Positions 1 through 6,659 of a stretch of DNA of 9,041 nucleotides are shown in pieces. The DNA lies in the NCBI GenBank assembly GCA_029335935.2, contig JARJMV020000253.1, forward strand, positions 1-9,041. The letters run 5' to 3'. How positions within the stretch are numbered: the first letter of the stretch is position 1; each line of letters opens with the position of its first letter. The position numbers and the translations under genes were made by a program. The notes under the pieces were generated by a model. That model saw only the letters and a program-made list of their open reading frames with translations. It was not told the origin of the DNA and did not search any database. Source of the stretch: a bacterium. Its GTDB lineage: Bacteria > Armatimonadota > Fimbriimonadia > Fimbriimonadales > GBS-DC.

Positions 1-808
1 GTCCTGGGGCGTTTACAATCTGCCCGCCTGCGTTGCGCTTGACCTCCATACTGCTGGCGATGCGCACGCCGAATGTACCTTCCTTCGTATCGCCGAACTT
101 CACATCCATCTCCAACGCGGTGAGCGACACAATATAGTCCAGCCAGCGCGACTCGGGCGTATGATAGCAGATGATTTCGGTACGCTCGCCCAGAATCGGC
201 TTGCCGTCGGGCGTCCGCCACTCGTTGCGCGCCGCCCAACGCGCCAGCACAGGCCCCGACTCGATCGTTTCCAGCGCAAGATGCACGATTGAGCCGCGAT
301 TATTTCCCTCTGTCCAGAAATCGACGCCGTTCACCTCGCCGTGGGTGAACCAGATGGAGCGGTGGTGGGGGTGGTCGGTGGTTTCGCCGGCGACGCGCTG
401 CATGGGGAAGTGGCGCGTGATGGGTTTGTCGGTGGGTCCCATCACGGGGTAGAGGTAGGGTTTCGGCGCGCCCCGAAACACATAGGCGGTAAATGGCTTG
501 CCTTGGTAGCGGATTTGGAGCGCGTTCTCGGTTTGCGTGTGCTGATAGCCCTCTGTGGGGCGTGGGTGTGGGCGTAGGGTGTAGAGCTTGGTCTTCCCGC
601 GCGGCAGGTCGGGTTCGATCCACACGAGGTAGCGTTTGTTATCGGCGTACACCAGTTGCGCGGGGACGAAGTGCGCGCCGTGTTGCAGTGCGAGCGGTTC
701 GCGCGGCGGCGCGCCCCCACGCCACTCCATCCAGAGGGGCGCCTGCTGATAGCTCGCCGCCGTCGCCTGCACACTCACTCGCACGGGGTCAGTCGCCTCC
801 GGCATCAT
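1..808 (-). CDS. PmoA family protein (DUF6807), C-terminus beyond the window
   Basis: The frame is open from two consecutive ATG codons (808-803) to the left edge, giving 269 residues and no stop, so the 3' end is missing. The protein matches what I know of the DUF6807 / 'PmoA family' (PF14100): a YPVMGPTDKPITRHFPMQ stretch near residues 121-138, then GETTDHPHHRSIWF at about 141-154 and HGEVNGVDFWTE directly after. The His-rich DHPHHR core (residues 145-150) is the family hallmark. There is no signal peptide at the chosen start. Despite its database name the family is not a particulate methane monooxygenase subunit: it is soluble-looking, beta-rich and usually found near sugar or glycoside genes; its reaction is unknown to me. 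It lies 35 bases after metE on the same strand, so it may be co-transcribed, but it also has its own -10-like box. Family call is firm; function is open. Confidence 0.85.
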   Translation of the reverse strand, partial: MMPEATDPVRVSVQATAASYQQAPLWMEWRGGAPPREPLALQHGAHFVPAQLVYADNKRYLVWIEPDLPRGKTKLYTLRPHPRPTEGYQHTQTENALQIRYQGKPFTAYVFRGAPKPYLYPVMGPTDKPITRHFPMQRVAGETTDHPHHRSIWFTHGEVNGVDFWTEGNNRGSIVHLALETIESGPVLARWAARNEWRTPDGKPILGERTEIICYHTPESRWLDYIVSLTALEMDVKFGDTKEGTFGVRIASSMEVKRNAGGQIVNAPG

Positions 809-814
809 CGCGCG

Positions 815-820
815 ATTATA
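815..820 (-). promoter_or_regulatory. Consensus -10 box (TATAAT) placed for a leaderless transcript
   Basis: Read on the minus strand, a perfect TATAAT is followed by six bases (CGCGCG) and then the ATG of the PmoA-family gene. Transcription normally starts six to eight bases after a -10 box, so the mRNA would begin at or next to the A of the start codon. No Shine-Dalgarno sequence precedes this ATG, which fits. I see no good -35 box at the usual distance. The site lies in the 35-base gap after metE. Confidence 0.5.
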
Positions 821-843
821 CCTTGCGGTGGATGGCTCGCAGG

Positions 844-3141
844 CTACGATGCGCCGTATTTCGCTCGGAGGTTGCGCGCCGCTTGCACCATGTGCTTCAG
901 CGCGGGCACCACCTCGTCCCACTGGCGCGTCTTGAGACCGCAGTCGGGGTTCACCCAGAACTGCTCGTTTGGGAAGACGCGGACGGCGCGCTCCATCACG
1001 GTCTCGATGGATTCCACGCTGGGGATGGCGGGGGTGTGCACATCGAACACGCCGGGGCCGATTTGCCGGGCGTAGTTGTAATGCTCGAACGCGCTGATGA
1101 CCTCGCCTTTGGAGCGTGCGGCTTCCATCGTGATGACATCGGCGTCCATCCAGTCGATGTAGTGTAGCACGGCGTTGAACTCGGAGTAGCACATGTGGGT
1201 ATGCACTTGAGTTTCGGGTTTGGCGCGAGCGGCGAGTTTGAACGCCTGCGCCGCCCAGCGGAAGTAGGCGTCCCAATCGGCGCGTTTGAGCGGCGCTTTC
1301 TCGCGGTAGGCAGGCTCGTCGATCTGGATAATCGGGATGCCCGCCGCCTCCAAGTCGCGCACCTCGTCGTTGAGCGCCAGCCCAATCTGATAGGCGACCT
1401 GCTCGATAGGGATGTCCTCGCGCACATAGCTCCATGCGATGATGGTCACGGGTCCCGTGAGCATGCCTTTCACAGGTTTGGGCGTCAGCGACTGGGCGAA
1501 GGCGACCTCTTTAATGGTCATCGGCTTGGTGCGCGCCACATCGCCGTAGATGATGGGGGGTCGGTAGACGCGCGTGCCATACGAGAGCAGCCAGCCCTGC
1601 CCTGTGAAGGCGATGCCCTCCATCTTCTCCGCAAAGAACTCCACCATATCGGTGCGTTCATACTCGCCATGCACCAGCACATCCAGCCCCAGCTCCTCTT
1701 GGAACTGCACCAGTTCGCGGATTTGGTTCTGGATGAAGGTCTCGTACGCTTGGGCGGAGATTTTGCCCGTGCGGTAGGCTTGACGCATCTGGCGCACTTC
1801 GGGCGTCTGCGGGAAGCTGCCGATGGTGGTAGCAGGGAACAGAGGCAGTTTGAGCCGTTCGCGCTGTATCTTGTCGCGCTCTGCGTAGGGCAGCTCGCGC
1901 TCGAAGTCTTCAGGCTGGAGGTTCGCCACGCGCTGCTGCACCGCTGGCGAGTACCAGTGGTCGGTGGGGTGCTGATAGGCGTTCCATGCGTGTGTGGCGT
2001 CGTTCGCGCCATCGGTCAGCAGGGTCTTGAGCAATCGCAGCTCCTGCAGGCGCTCTTTGGCGAAGGCGATGCGCTCGCGCAGGGCAGGGTCTAACTGCGT
2101 TTCTGGTTCGACGGTGACGGGTAGGTGTGCCAGCGGGGCGGCGTTGGAGAGCCACAGCGTCGCACCTGTTTGCGCCTGCAGCTGCCGCACCCGCGTCGCC
2201 GTCGCCTCCAAGTCGGTCTTCCACACATTCCGCCCATCCACCACGCCAGCAATCAGAATCTTATCGCCGGGGAAGCCGTGTTGCGCGAGGTGGTCGTAGT
2301 TGCGCTTGCCATGCACTAAATCCAGCCCAATGCCCCTGATTGGCAGGTCGTAGAGCTGGGGCAGGAAGTCCACGCTATCGTAGTAGGTGAACAGCAGTAT
2401 CGGCGCAGCTTGCCCCAGCGTTTGGTAGGTGGCGCGTATCGCCTGCACCTCAGCGTCGCGCACATCCATCGCGAAGGCAGGCTCGTCGATATGCACAGAC
2501 GCCGCGCCCGACTCGTTGAGGCTGTTGAGGATCTCGGCGTAGGTGGGTGTGAGCTTTTCTAAGAGCAGGGGCAACTGCTCTGGCTCTACCCCGCGACTGA
2601 GGCGTAGAAAAGTGTAGGGTCCTATCAGATAGGGGTAGCCCGTGCGATGTTCAGCGTGCATCTCTTGCGGCTTGTTCCAGTGCGTGTGGAACTCGGCGTC
2701 GCTGACATCGGGCGCGTGGTAGAACATCTCGGTCTCGAACCAGCGGCGCAGGGCGAAGAGCGGTTTACGCCACCACGCCCGAAACTCGCTCACGGGCGAT
2801 AGGCGCGAGACCAGATAGTGATAGTTGGTGTTGAACCACTTGGTCATCGGGAGGGCATCCGCGCCGCGCGCCAACTCGAAGTAGGCGTTCAGGTCGGACG
2901 GTTCGACGGGATAGACGCCCAGCATAATCGCCGTGTCGAGCATATTGTCATACAGGGTCAGCTCGCCGACGGGGTAGGCGTCGACGCTTTGCGCGTAGGT
3001 CGCAAGGCGCGCACGCTCCAACTCGCGAATCCCTTGACGAAGCTCCGCTTCACTCACTTTGCCTTGCCAGTAGCCCTCGATAATTTTCTTGAATTCACGG
3101 TTCTCACCCAAGCGGGGGTAGCCGTAAGCGTAGGTCTGCAT
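844..3141 (-). CDS. metE: Cobalamin-independent methionine synthase (5-methyltetrahydropteroyltriglutamate-homocysteine methyltransferase)
   Basis: This 765-residue cytoplasmic enzyme transfers the methyl group of 5-methyltetrahydrofolate polyglutamate to homocysteine, the last step of methionine synthesis, without vitamin B12. Length agrees with the family (E. coli about 753). The N-terminal barrel opens with YPRLGENREFKK (residues 8-19) and carries TKWFNTNYHY (to 109). The C-terminal barrel has TTIGSFPQT, LVHGEYERTDMVEFF and LTGPVTI. The four zinc ligands are present: His649 and Cys651 in HTHMC, Glu673 in MEAARS, Cys734 in NPDCGLKTR. The start is fixed by homology and by AAGGAGG six bases upstream; the frame stays open further upstream, but that extension has no MetE character and overlaps the lipoprotein gene. 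One oddity: the stretch between NYHY and LIGP is about 27 residues longer than in E. coli. It follows the lipoprotein gene after 19 bases. No riboswitch is visible. Confidence 0.97.
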   Translation of the reverse strand: MQTYAYGYPRLGENREFKKIIEGYWQGKVSEAELRQGIRELERARLATYAQSVDAYPVGELTLYDNMLDTAIMLGVYPVEPSDLNAYFELARGADALPMTKWFNTNYHYLVSRLSPVSEFRAWWRKPLFALRRWFETEMFYHAPDVSDAEFHTHWNKPQEMHAEHRTGYPYLIGPYTFLRLSRGVEPEQLPLLLEKLTPTYAEILNSLNESGAASVHIDEPAFAMDVRDAEVQAIRATYQTLGQAAPILLFTYYDSVDFLPQLYDLPIRGIGLDLVHGKRNYDHLAQHGFPGDKILIAGVVDGRNVWKTDLEATATRVRQLQAQTGATLWLSNAAPLAHLPVTVEPETQLDPALRERIAFAKERLQELRLLKTLLTDGANDATHAWNAYQHPTDHWYSPAVQQRVANLQPEDFERELPYAERDKIQRERLKLPLFPATTIGSFPQTPEVRQMRQAYRTGKISAQAYETFIQNQIRELVQFQEELGLDVLVHGEYERTDMVEFFAEKMEGIAFTGQGWLLSYGTRVYRPPIIYGDVARTKPMTIKEVAFAQSLTPKPVKGMLTGPVTIIAWSYVREDIPIEQVAYQIGLALNDEVRDLEAAGIPIIQIDEPAYREKAPLKRADWDAYFRWAAQAFKLAARAKPETQVHTHMCYSEFNAVLHYIDWMDADVITMEAARSKGEVISAFEHYNYARQIGPGVFDVHTPAIPSVESIETVMERAVRVFPNEQFWVNPDCGLKTRQWDEVVPALKHMVQAARNLRAKYGAS

Positions 3142-3147
3142 CGTCTG

Positions 3148-3154
3148 CCTCCTT
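3148..3154 (-). promoter_or_regulatory. Strong Shine-Dalgarno site of metE
   Basis: The minus strand reads AAGGAGG, six bases before the ATG at 3141. It lies inside the 19-base gap after the lipoprotein stop codon and decides the metE start against the 74-codon upstream extension of the same frame. Confidence 0.85.
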
Positions 3155-3160
3155 GATTGA

Positions 3161-3679
3161 CTATTTCTTTTCGCTCCACGAGAGTACAACGCGCGTTTGA
3201 TTGTTTGCGCGGGTGGCGGAGACTCCTGCAGTAATCGTTTCGGACTGTCCCAGCACCAACGCCTCCTCGCCCTGGTCTGTGTTCTGGGCCAGTTTGCGCA
3301 CTTGCAGGCCGCGCTTCTTGAACTCCGCCTCGTAGAAGTCGGACACGGCTTGCAGGGGTGCATCGCCGACGATTTCCACTTGGAGACCCTTGAAGTCGCC
3401 CGTTTGCGTGCGCAGGGTGTTCGCGATGTTGAACCCTGTGTAGATGGGGAGGGGGAAGTCTTGGGGCGTCTGGGCAGTCGGCGTGGGGTTCTGACTGTTC
3501 GGGTCGGGCGCAGGTTCGGCTTGTGGAGCAGGCAGGGGCGATTCGAGCGGCTGGAGTGCCGTGCCGCTATCAGGTGGGGGCGAAGCGGCGGTCTCTTGAG
3601 ACGGGTTGCTGCAACCCGCGAGCAGCCATATCAGCCCACCAAGCGTCAGCGCGCCCGCTATAACTCTGAATTCTCGCAT
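3161..3679 (-). CDS. Small lipoprotein with a Pro-rich linker and a C-terminal alpha/beta domain
   Basis: The 172-residue product starts with a lipoprotein signal peptide: short charged MREFR, hydrophobic VIAGALTLGGLIWL, then lipobox LLAGC with the acylated Cys at residue 23. Residues 24 to about 75 form a low-complexity Pro/Ala/Ser/Gln linker. The rest is a compact domain beginning PLPIYTGFNI, with a DAPLQAVSDFYEAEFKKRGLQV segment near its middle, of the kind seen in uncharacterised small bacterial lipoproteins in which a helix precedes a two-stranded comparison of steps; I cannot name the family. The ATG at 3679 is chosen because GAGG (3689-3686) lies six bases before it; the frame also allows a GTG at 3691, four codons earlier. 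It is the first gene of the leftward cluster with metE 19 bases downstream. No link with methionine synthesis is evident, so the pairing may only reflect shared transcription. Confidence 0.85.
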   Translation of the reverse strand: MREFRVIAGALTLGGLIWLLAGCSNPSQETAASPPPDSGTALQPLESPLPAPQAEPAPDPNSQNPTPTAQTPQDFPLPIYTGFNIANTLRTQTGDFKGLQVEIVGDAPLQAVSDFYEAEFKKRGLQVRKLAQNTDQGEEALVLGQSETITAGVSATRANNQTRVVLSWSEKK

Positions 3680-3699
3680 CGTTTGCCTCACAGGGCTAT

Positions 3700-3705
3700 A
3701 GGATA
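3700..3705 (-). promoter_or_regulatory. Candidate -10 box for the lipoprotein-metE operon
   Basis: The minus strand reads TATCCT at 3705-3700. Transcription from it would start near 3692, just before the GTG at 3691 and about 13 bases before the preferred ATG at 3679, leaving GAGG as the ribosome binding site. No convincing -35 element is seen at the proper distance; ATGACA upstream is spaced too far (21 bases). This is a weak call based on one hexamer in an AT-richer intergenic stretch. Confidence 0.35.
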
Positions 3706-3720
3706 CCCGATAAAAAGAGG

Positions 3721-3726
3721 TATACT
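3721..3726 (+). promoter_or_regulatory. Candidate -10 box for the rightward operon
   Basis: TATACT lies 21 bases before the ATG at 3748. Transcription from it would start near 3733, leaving a leader of about 15 bases that keeps AGGGGG (3735-3740) as a ribosome binding site seven bases before the start codon. No clear -35 box is visible. The region between the two divergent start codons is only 68 bases, so both operon promoters must share it. Confidence 0.4.
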
Positions 3727-3734
3727 TGTCATAT

Positions 3735-3740
3735 AGGGGG
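3735..3740 (+). promoter_or_regulatory. Ribosome binding site of the coiled-coil protein gene
   Basis: AGGGGG with a seven-base spacer precedes the ATG at 3748. It is the only Shine-Dalgarno-like sequence near this start and supports it. Confidence 0.6.
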
Positions 3741-3747
3741 CGACACG

Positions 3748-5607
3748 ATGGCGTTGAACGCTTGGAACTGGTCGGACCGCCTGCGTCCGTATCGCAAGCG
3801 CGTGCGCATGCTGCTGATGTGGCGTTATGGCGCGATGGCGGGCGTGGCAGGCGCGCTGGTCGCTACGATTCTCAGCGTGCTGGACTGGCGGGGGGTAGCG
3901 GTCGTCTACTTTGGGCAGCTGGGCGCGTGCGTTGCGCTCGGCGTGCTGATGGGCGCACTCTACGGACTGCTGATTCGCGTCTCGGATGCAGCGATGGCGC
4001 AGCTGATTGACCGCCGTGGGGGTCTCAAAGATCGCCTGCAGACCGCGCTGGAGCATACCGACGGCGCACACCTGTTTGACGCGCCTCTGATTGAGGATGC
4101 CCAGCAGGCGTTGCTGCGCGCCCAGCCTCAACAAATCTTGCGCCTGCAGTTTGGCAAGTGGCAAAAGCTCTTTGTGGGCGCGGTCGCGCTGATGCTGTTC
4201 GTTCAGTTCCTGCCACAACTGCTCACGATGGCACTGCCCGAACGCCGCGAGGAGCAGAAAGCAATCCAGCAAACCGCCCAAGAGGTGCAGGAGGTCGCGA
4301 AGCCGATTCTGGAAGAGGCGAAAAAGCCCGACGCCGACGCGCTGACCAAACGCATCGCCCAGCATGTGGAACTCTACAACAAGCGCGCCCGCGAGGCGAA
4401 GATGAGCAAGCGAGAAGCGCTGCTGCGCTACAACGAACTCGTCGAGCAAGCCCGCCAACTCGAACAGCAGCAGCAACGCCAACTCGAACAGCTGAACCAG
4501 CAAGCTCAGACCGCCCGCGAACAGCTACAACGCCTCGCCGAACAGCAAGACCCCACCCAGATTAGCCCCGAACTGCAGCAGATGGCGCAGCAGATGCAAA
4601 CCGAGATACAGAGCCTGCAACAGCAGCTGCAACGGGGCAACGACGCGCAAGGCAACCCGCTCAGCCCAGAGCAGCGCGCGATGCTCCAACAGCGACTTCA
4701 AAGCCTACAAGCCACGATGCAGGCGATGCGCGCCGCCAACGCCGCCGACGCCCAACGCCAAATGAGCGACCTGCAACGCCAAATCGAGGCGCTCCAGCGG
4801 CAACTGCAATCGGGTAAAGACGCACAGGGCAACCCGCTCAGCCCAGAGCAACGAGAGCAGCTCCAACGACAGCTCGAATCGTTGCAACAGCAGATGCGCG
4901 CGTTGCAACTCTCGCAAGAGGCGCGCGAGTTCCTGCGCAAGCTCCAAGAGGCGCTGCGCAACGACCCTGCCTTCCAAGAGGCGATGGAGCACCTGCGCCA
5001 ACTCGCTCAGCAGATGCAGCAGCAGCGTCAACAGCAAGACCCCCAGCAACGCCAACTGACCCAACAAGAGATTGAGCAACGCCTGCAAGAGCTGGAAAAG
5101 CGGCTGGAAGAGCTCGCCCAGAAGTATCAATCGGACGAACAAATCCGCCAGCTCGCCCAGCAGATGCTGGAGCAGATCAAGCAGATGCAGCAGTTGAGTC
5201 AGTGTCAAGGCGCGTGTATGGGGCTGGGCATGGGCAACGGGTTCGGCTTGGGGCAAGGCAGCGGCGCCAGCGTGAGCGCAGGCGCAGGTATGGGCCGCGG
5301 CGGCGCGTGGGATAAGGGCGACTACTTCGGGCAGCCGGAGAACTTCAATCAGGGCGAGAAGCAGCCCGAACTCAAGATTCCGCTGAAGGATCAGGCGGTT
5401 AGCGGTCAGCCGCCGCTCAATCCTGGAGCCAGCGACTACCTGGAATATAAAGCCCCGCCCACGCTCGGCGGCAGCTCCGTACCCCTCACACGCGCGCTGC
5501 CCCCCTACCGAAAGAAAGCGGAGCAAGCGCTGAGCCAGCAGCAAGTGCCCCCTGCCGAGCGCAAGCGCGTGAAACGCTACTTTGAATCGCTACAGGGCGG
5601 CAAGTAG
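3748..5607 (+). CDS. Membrane-anchored Gln-rich coiled-coil protein, DUF4175-like
   Basis: The 619-residue product has two TM helices near residues 27-46 and 50-76, a cytoplasmic stretch with the pattern LIDRRGGLKDRLQTALEH (about 88-105), and a third TM at about 141-159. The order and the 'IDRR-GLKDRL-TALE' motif resemble the N-terminus of DUF4175 / TIGR02302-type proteins. Residues about 172-480 are a very long Gln/Glu/Leu coiled coil, which would lie outside the cytoplasm if the N-terminus is inside. Within it, a 59-residue repeat occurs twice. A Gly-rich stretch with two Cys (486, 490) follows, then a Pro-rich tail and a C-terminal helix ending in PPAERKRVKRYFESLQ, a tail I associate with the same family. 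It is the first gene of the rightward operon. No enzymatic motif is seen; a structural or scaffolding role in the envelope is inferred. Gln-rich composition makes weak homology claims unreliable. Confidence 0.8.
   Translation: MALNAWNWSDRLRPYRKRVRMLLMWRYGAMAGVAGALVATILSVLDWRGVAVVYFGQLGACVALGVLMGALYGLLIRVSDAAMAQLIDRRGGLKDRLQTALEHTDGAHLFDAPLIEDAQQALLRAQPQQILRLQFGKWQKLFVGAVALMLFVQFLPQLLTMALPERREEQKAIQQTAQEVQEVAKPILEEAKKPDADALTKRIAQHVELYNKRAREAKMSKREALLRYNELVEQARQLEQQQQRQLEQLNQQAQTAREQLQRLAEQQDPTQISPELQQMAQQMQTEIQSLQQQLQRGNDAQGNPLSPEQRAMLQQRLQSLQATMQAMRAANAADAQRQMSDLQRQIEALQRQLQSGKDAQGNPLSPEQREQLQRQLESLQQQMRALQLSQEAREFLRKLQEALRNDPAFQEAMEHLRQLAQQMQQQRQQQDPQQRQLTQQEIEQRLQELEKRLEELAQKYQSDEQIRQLAQQMLEQIKQMQQLSQCQGACMGLGMGNGFGLGQGSGASVSAGAGMGRGGAWDKGDYFGQPENFNQGEKQPELKIPLKDQAVSGQPPLNPGASDYLEYKAPPTLGGSSVPLTRALPPYRKKAEQALSQQQVPPAERKRVKRYFESLQGGK
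4606..4959 (+). repeat. Two in-frame tandem copies of a 177-base (59-codon) unit
   Basis: Copy 1 covers 4606-4782 (residues 287-345) and copy 2 covers 4783-4959 (residues 346-404) of the coiled-coil protein. The similarity is strongest over the first 42 residues of each. The core DAQGNPLSPEQR occurs identically in both, and its DNA is identical from 4651 and 4828 over more than 20 bases. The core breaks the heptad pattern (Gly-Asn-Pro), so each copy looks like helix - short turn - helix. It probably arose by an internal duplication. Confidence 0.8.
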
Positions 5608-5656
5608 GGCGCGGTGATTGGCAGGAGAAGCTCCGTCTGGCACGAACCCACTCTTT

Positions 5657-6640
5657 ATGCCGTCCATACGCTACTCGTCGCCTGGGCGTGCGGGGCTAAT
5701 CGGCAACCCCAGCGATATGTATGGGGGTACGGTCATCGCCTGCGCGATACCGCTGCGCGCCCGATGCACGCTGGAGCCGTCCGCGCAGCTGACTTTCCAA
5801 TCGCGCACGCAACTGATAACGCCCGACAGCCTGAACCTGCAGTCCGATGAGTTCGATGTGTGTCGCGTCGCGCTGCTGGGGATGGGCTTCGAAATCGACG
5901 CCGCGCCGTTCACTTTACGCATCGAGACCGATATCCCTGCGCAGTCAGGTTTAGCGGGTTCGTCGGCGTTGCTGACCGCGATCGTGGCGTGCCTCCGCCG
6001 CTACCGCAACGAACCGTGGCGCACCCCCCACGAACTCGCCGAGCAGACCCGTCGTATCGAAGCCCACCAACTCCAAGTCGCGTGCGGCTATCAAGATTTC
6101 TACATGGCGACGCTGGGCGGACTGCACGCGCTGGACTTCCGCGACAAGGAGCTGCTGGGCAAAGACCCGACCGAGCCGTGGGCGAGTGTGGAATCGCTGC
6201 AGGGCTACCTATCGGGTGTGGCGTTGCCGCTGTGGTTGGCGACCACAGGCGGCACACGCTTCTCAGGGACGGTGCATGCGAACCTGCGGGCGCGCTGGGA
6301 GTCGGGCGAGGCAGCGGTGGTGGAAGGGATGGCGCGCATCGGCAGGCTCGCACGCGAGGCGAAAACGGCGCTGCTTCACCAGCACTGGCAGCAACTCGCC
6401 TATCTGATGAACGAGAACTACGCCATCATCAAGGAGTTGGGGGGCAGTGGCGACGCACTCGACCATCTCGTTCAGGTCGCGCTGGAGAACGGCGCGTTAG
6501 GCGCGAAATTGGCAGGCGCGGGCGGCGCAGGCGGCGCGATTCTCTGCCTCACCCTACACCCCGAACGCACGCTGCCCGCCCTGCGCGAGGTCGCCGAGCG
6601 CCTCATACCGCTTGCCCCATGCGCGCCCGGCGTGCAGTAG
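5657..6640 (+). CDS. GHMP-family sugar kinase, glucuronokinase-like
   Basis: The 327-residue cytoplasmic protein has all three GHMP motifs: GRAGLIGNPSDMYGGT near residues 9-24, the ATP-binding PAQSGLAGSSA at 94-104, and GALGAKLAGAGGAGG at 279-293. The catalytic Asp is probably D147 in CGYQDFYMATLGG. Several segments, including GNPSD-YGGT, the Q-D-F region followed by GGLHALDF, SGTVHANLRARWESG and the KTALL...LMNENY pattern, match what I recall of plant glucuronokinase (glucuronate to glucuronate 1-phosphate) better than mevalonate or galactokinase. The substrate could still be another sugar. ATG 5657 is chosen because relatives begin a few residues before the first motif; a TTG at 5618 is the alternative, and an AGGAGA at 5622-5627 is badly placed for either. 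It begins 49 bases after the coiled-coil gene and is co-directional with it. Confidence 0.85.
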   Translation: MPSIRYSSPGRAGLIGNPSDMYGGTVIACAIPLRARCTLEPSAQLTFQSRTQLITPDSLNLQSDEFDVCRVALLGMGFEIDAAPFTLRIETDIPAQSGLAGSSALLTAIVACLRRYRNEPWRTPHELAEQTRRIEAHQLQVACGYQDFYMATLGGLHALDFRDKELLGKDPTEPWASVESLQGYLSGVALPLWLATTGGTRFSGTVHANLRARWESGEAAVVEGMARIGRLAREAKTALLHQHWQQLAYLMNENYAIIKELGGSGDALDHLVQVALENGALGAKLAGAGGAGGAILCLTLHPERTLPALREVAERLIPLAPCAPGVQ

Positions 6641-6645
6641 TTCGG

Positions 6646-6651
6646 TACACT
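6646..6651 (+). promoter_or_regulatory. Possible -10 box just before the membrane-protein gene
   Basis: TACACT fits TANNNT and stands eight bases before GTG 6660, the position expected for a leaderless transcript. There is no -35 box or Shine-Dalgarno site. It may be chance; it is recorded because the PmoA-family gene shows the same arrangement with a better box. Confidence 0.25.
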
Positions 6652-6659
6652 ACCTGCGT

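Noticed and set aside
1195..2094. 299-codon plus-strand open frame within metE
   Set aside because: Antisense shadow of a strongly conserved metE region; the His- and Arg-rich product resembles nothing known to me.
3142..3363. 74-codon N-terminal extension of the metE frame
   Set aside because: It is Arg/Ser/Cys-rich, overlaps the lipoprotein gene in another frame, and metE has an ideal Shine-Dalgarno site and a family-typical start at 3141.
3680..3747. Riboswitch or methionine-responsive leader controlling metE
   Set aside because: The leader ahead of the cluster is too short for a SAM or cobalamin riboswitch, and only 19 bases separate metE from the gene before it.
3688..4503. 271-codon minus-strand open frame opposite the coiled-coil gene
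   Set aside because: Leu/Gln/His-rich mirror of the Gln-rich coding strand, with no family resemblance; the plus-strand gene explains the openness.
4705..5544. 279-codon minus-strand Leu-rich open frame
   Set aside because: Antisense to CAG/CAA and GAG codons gives Leu-rich runs without real TM or domain structure.
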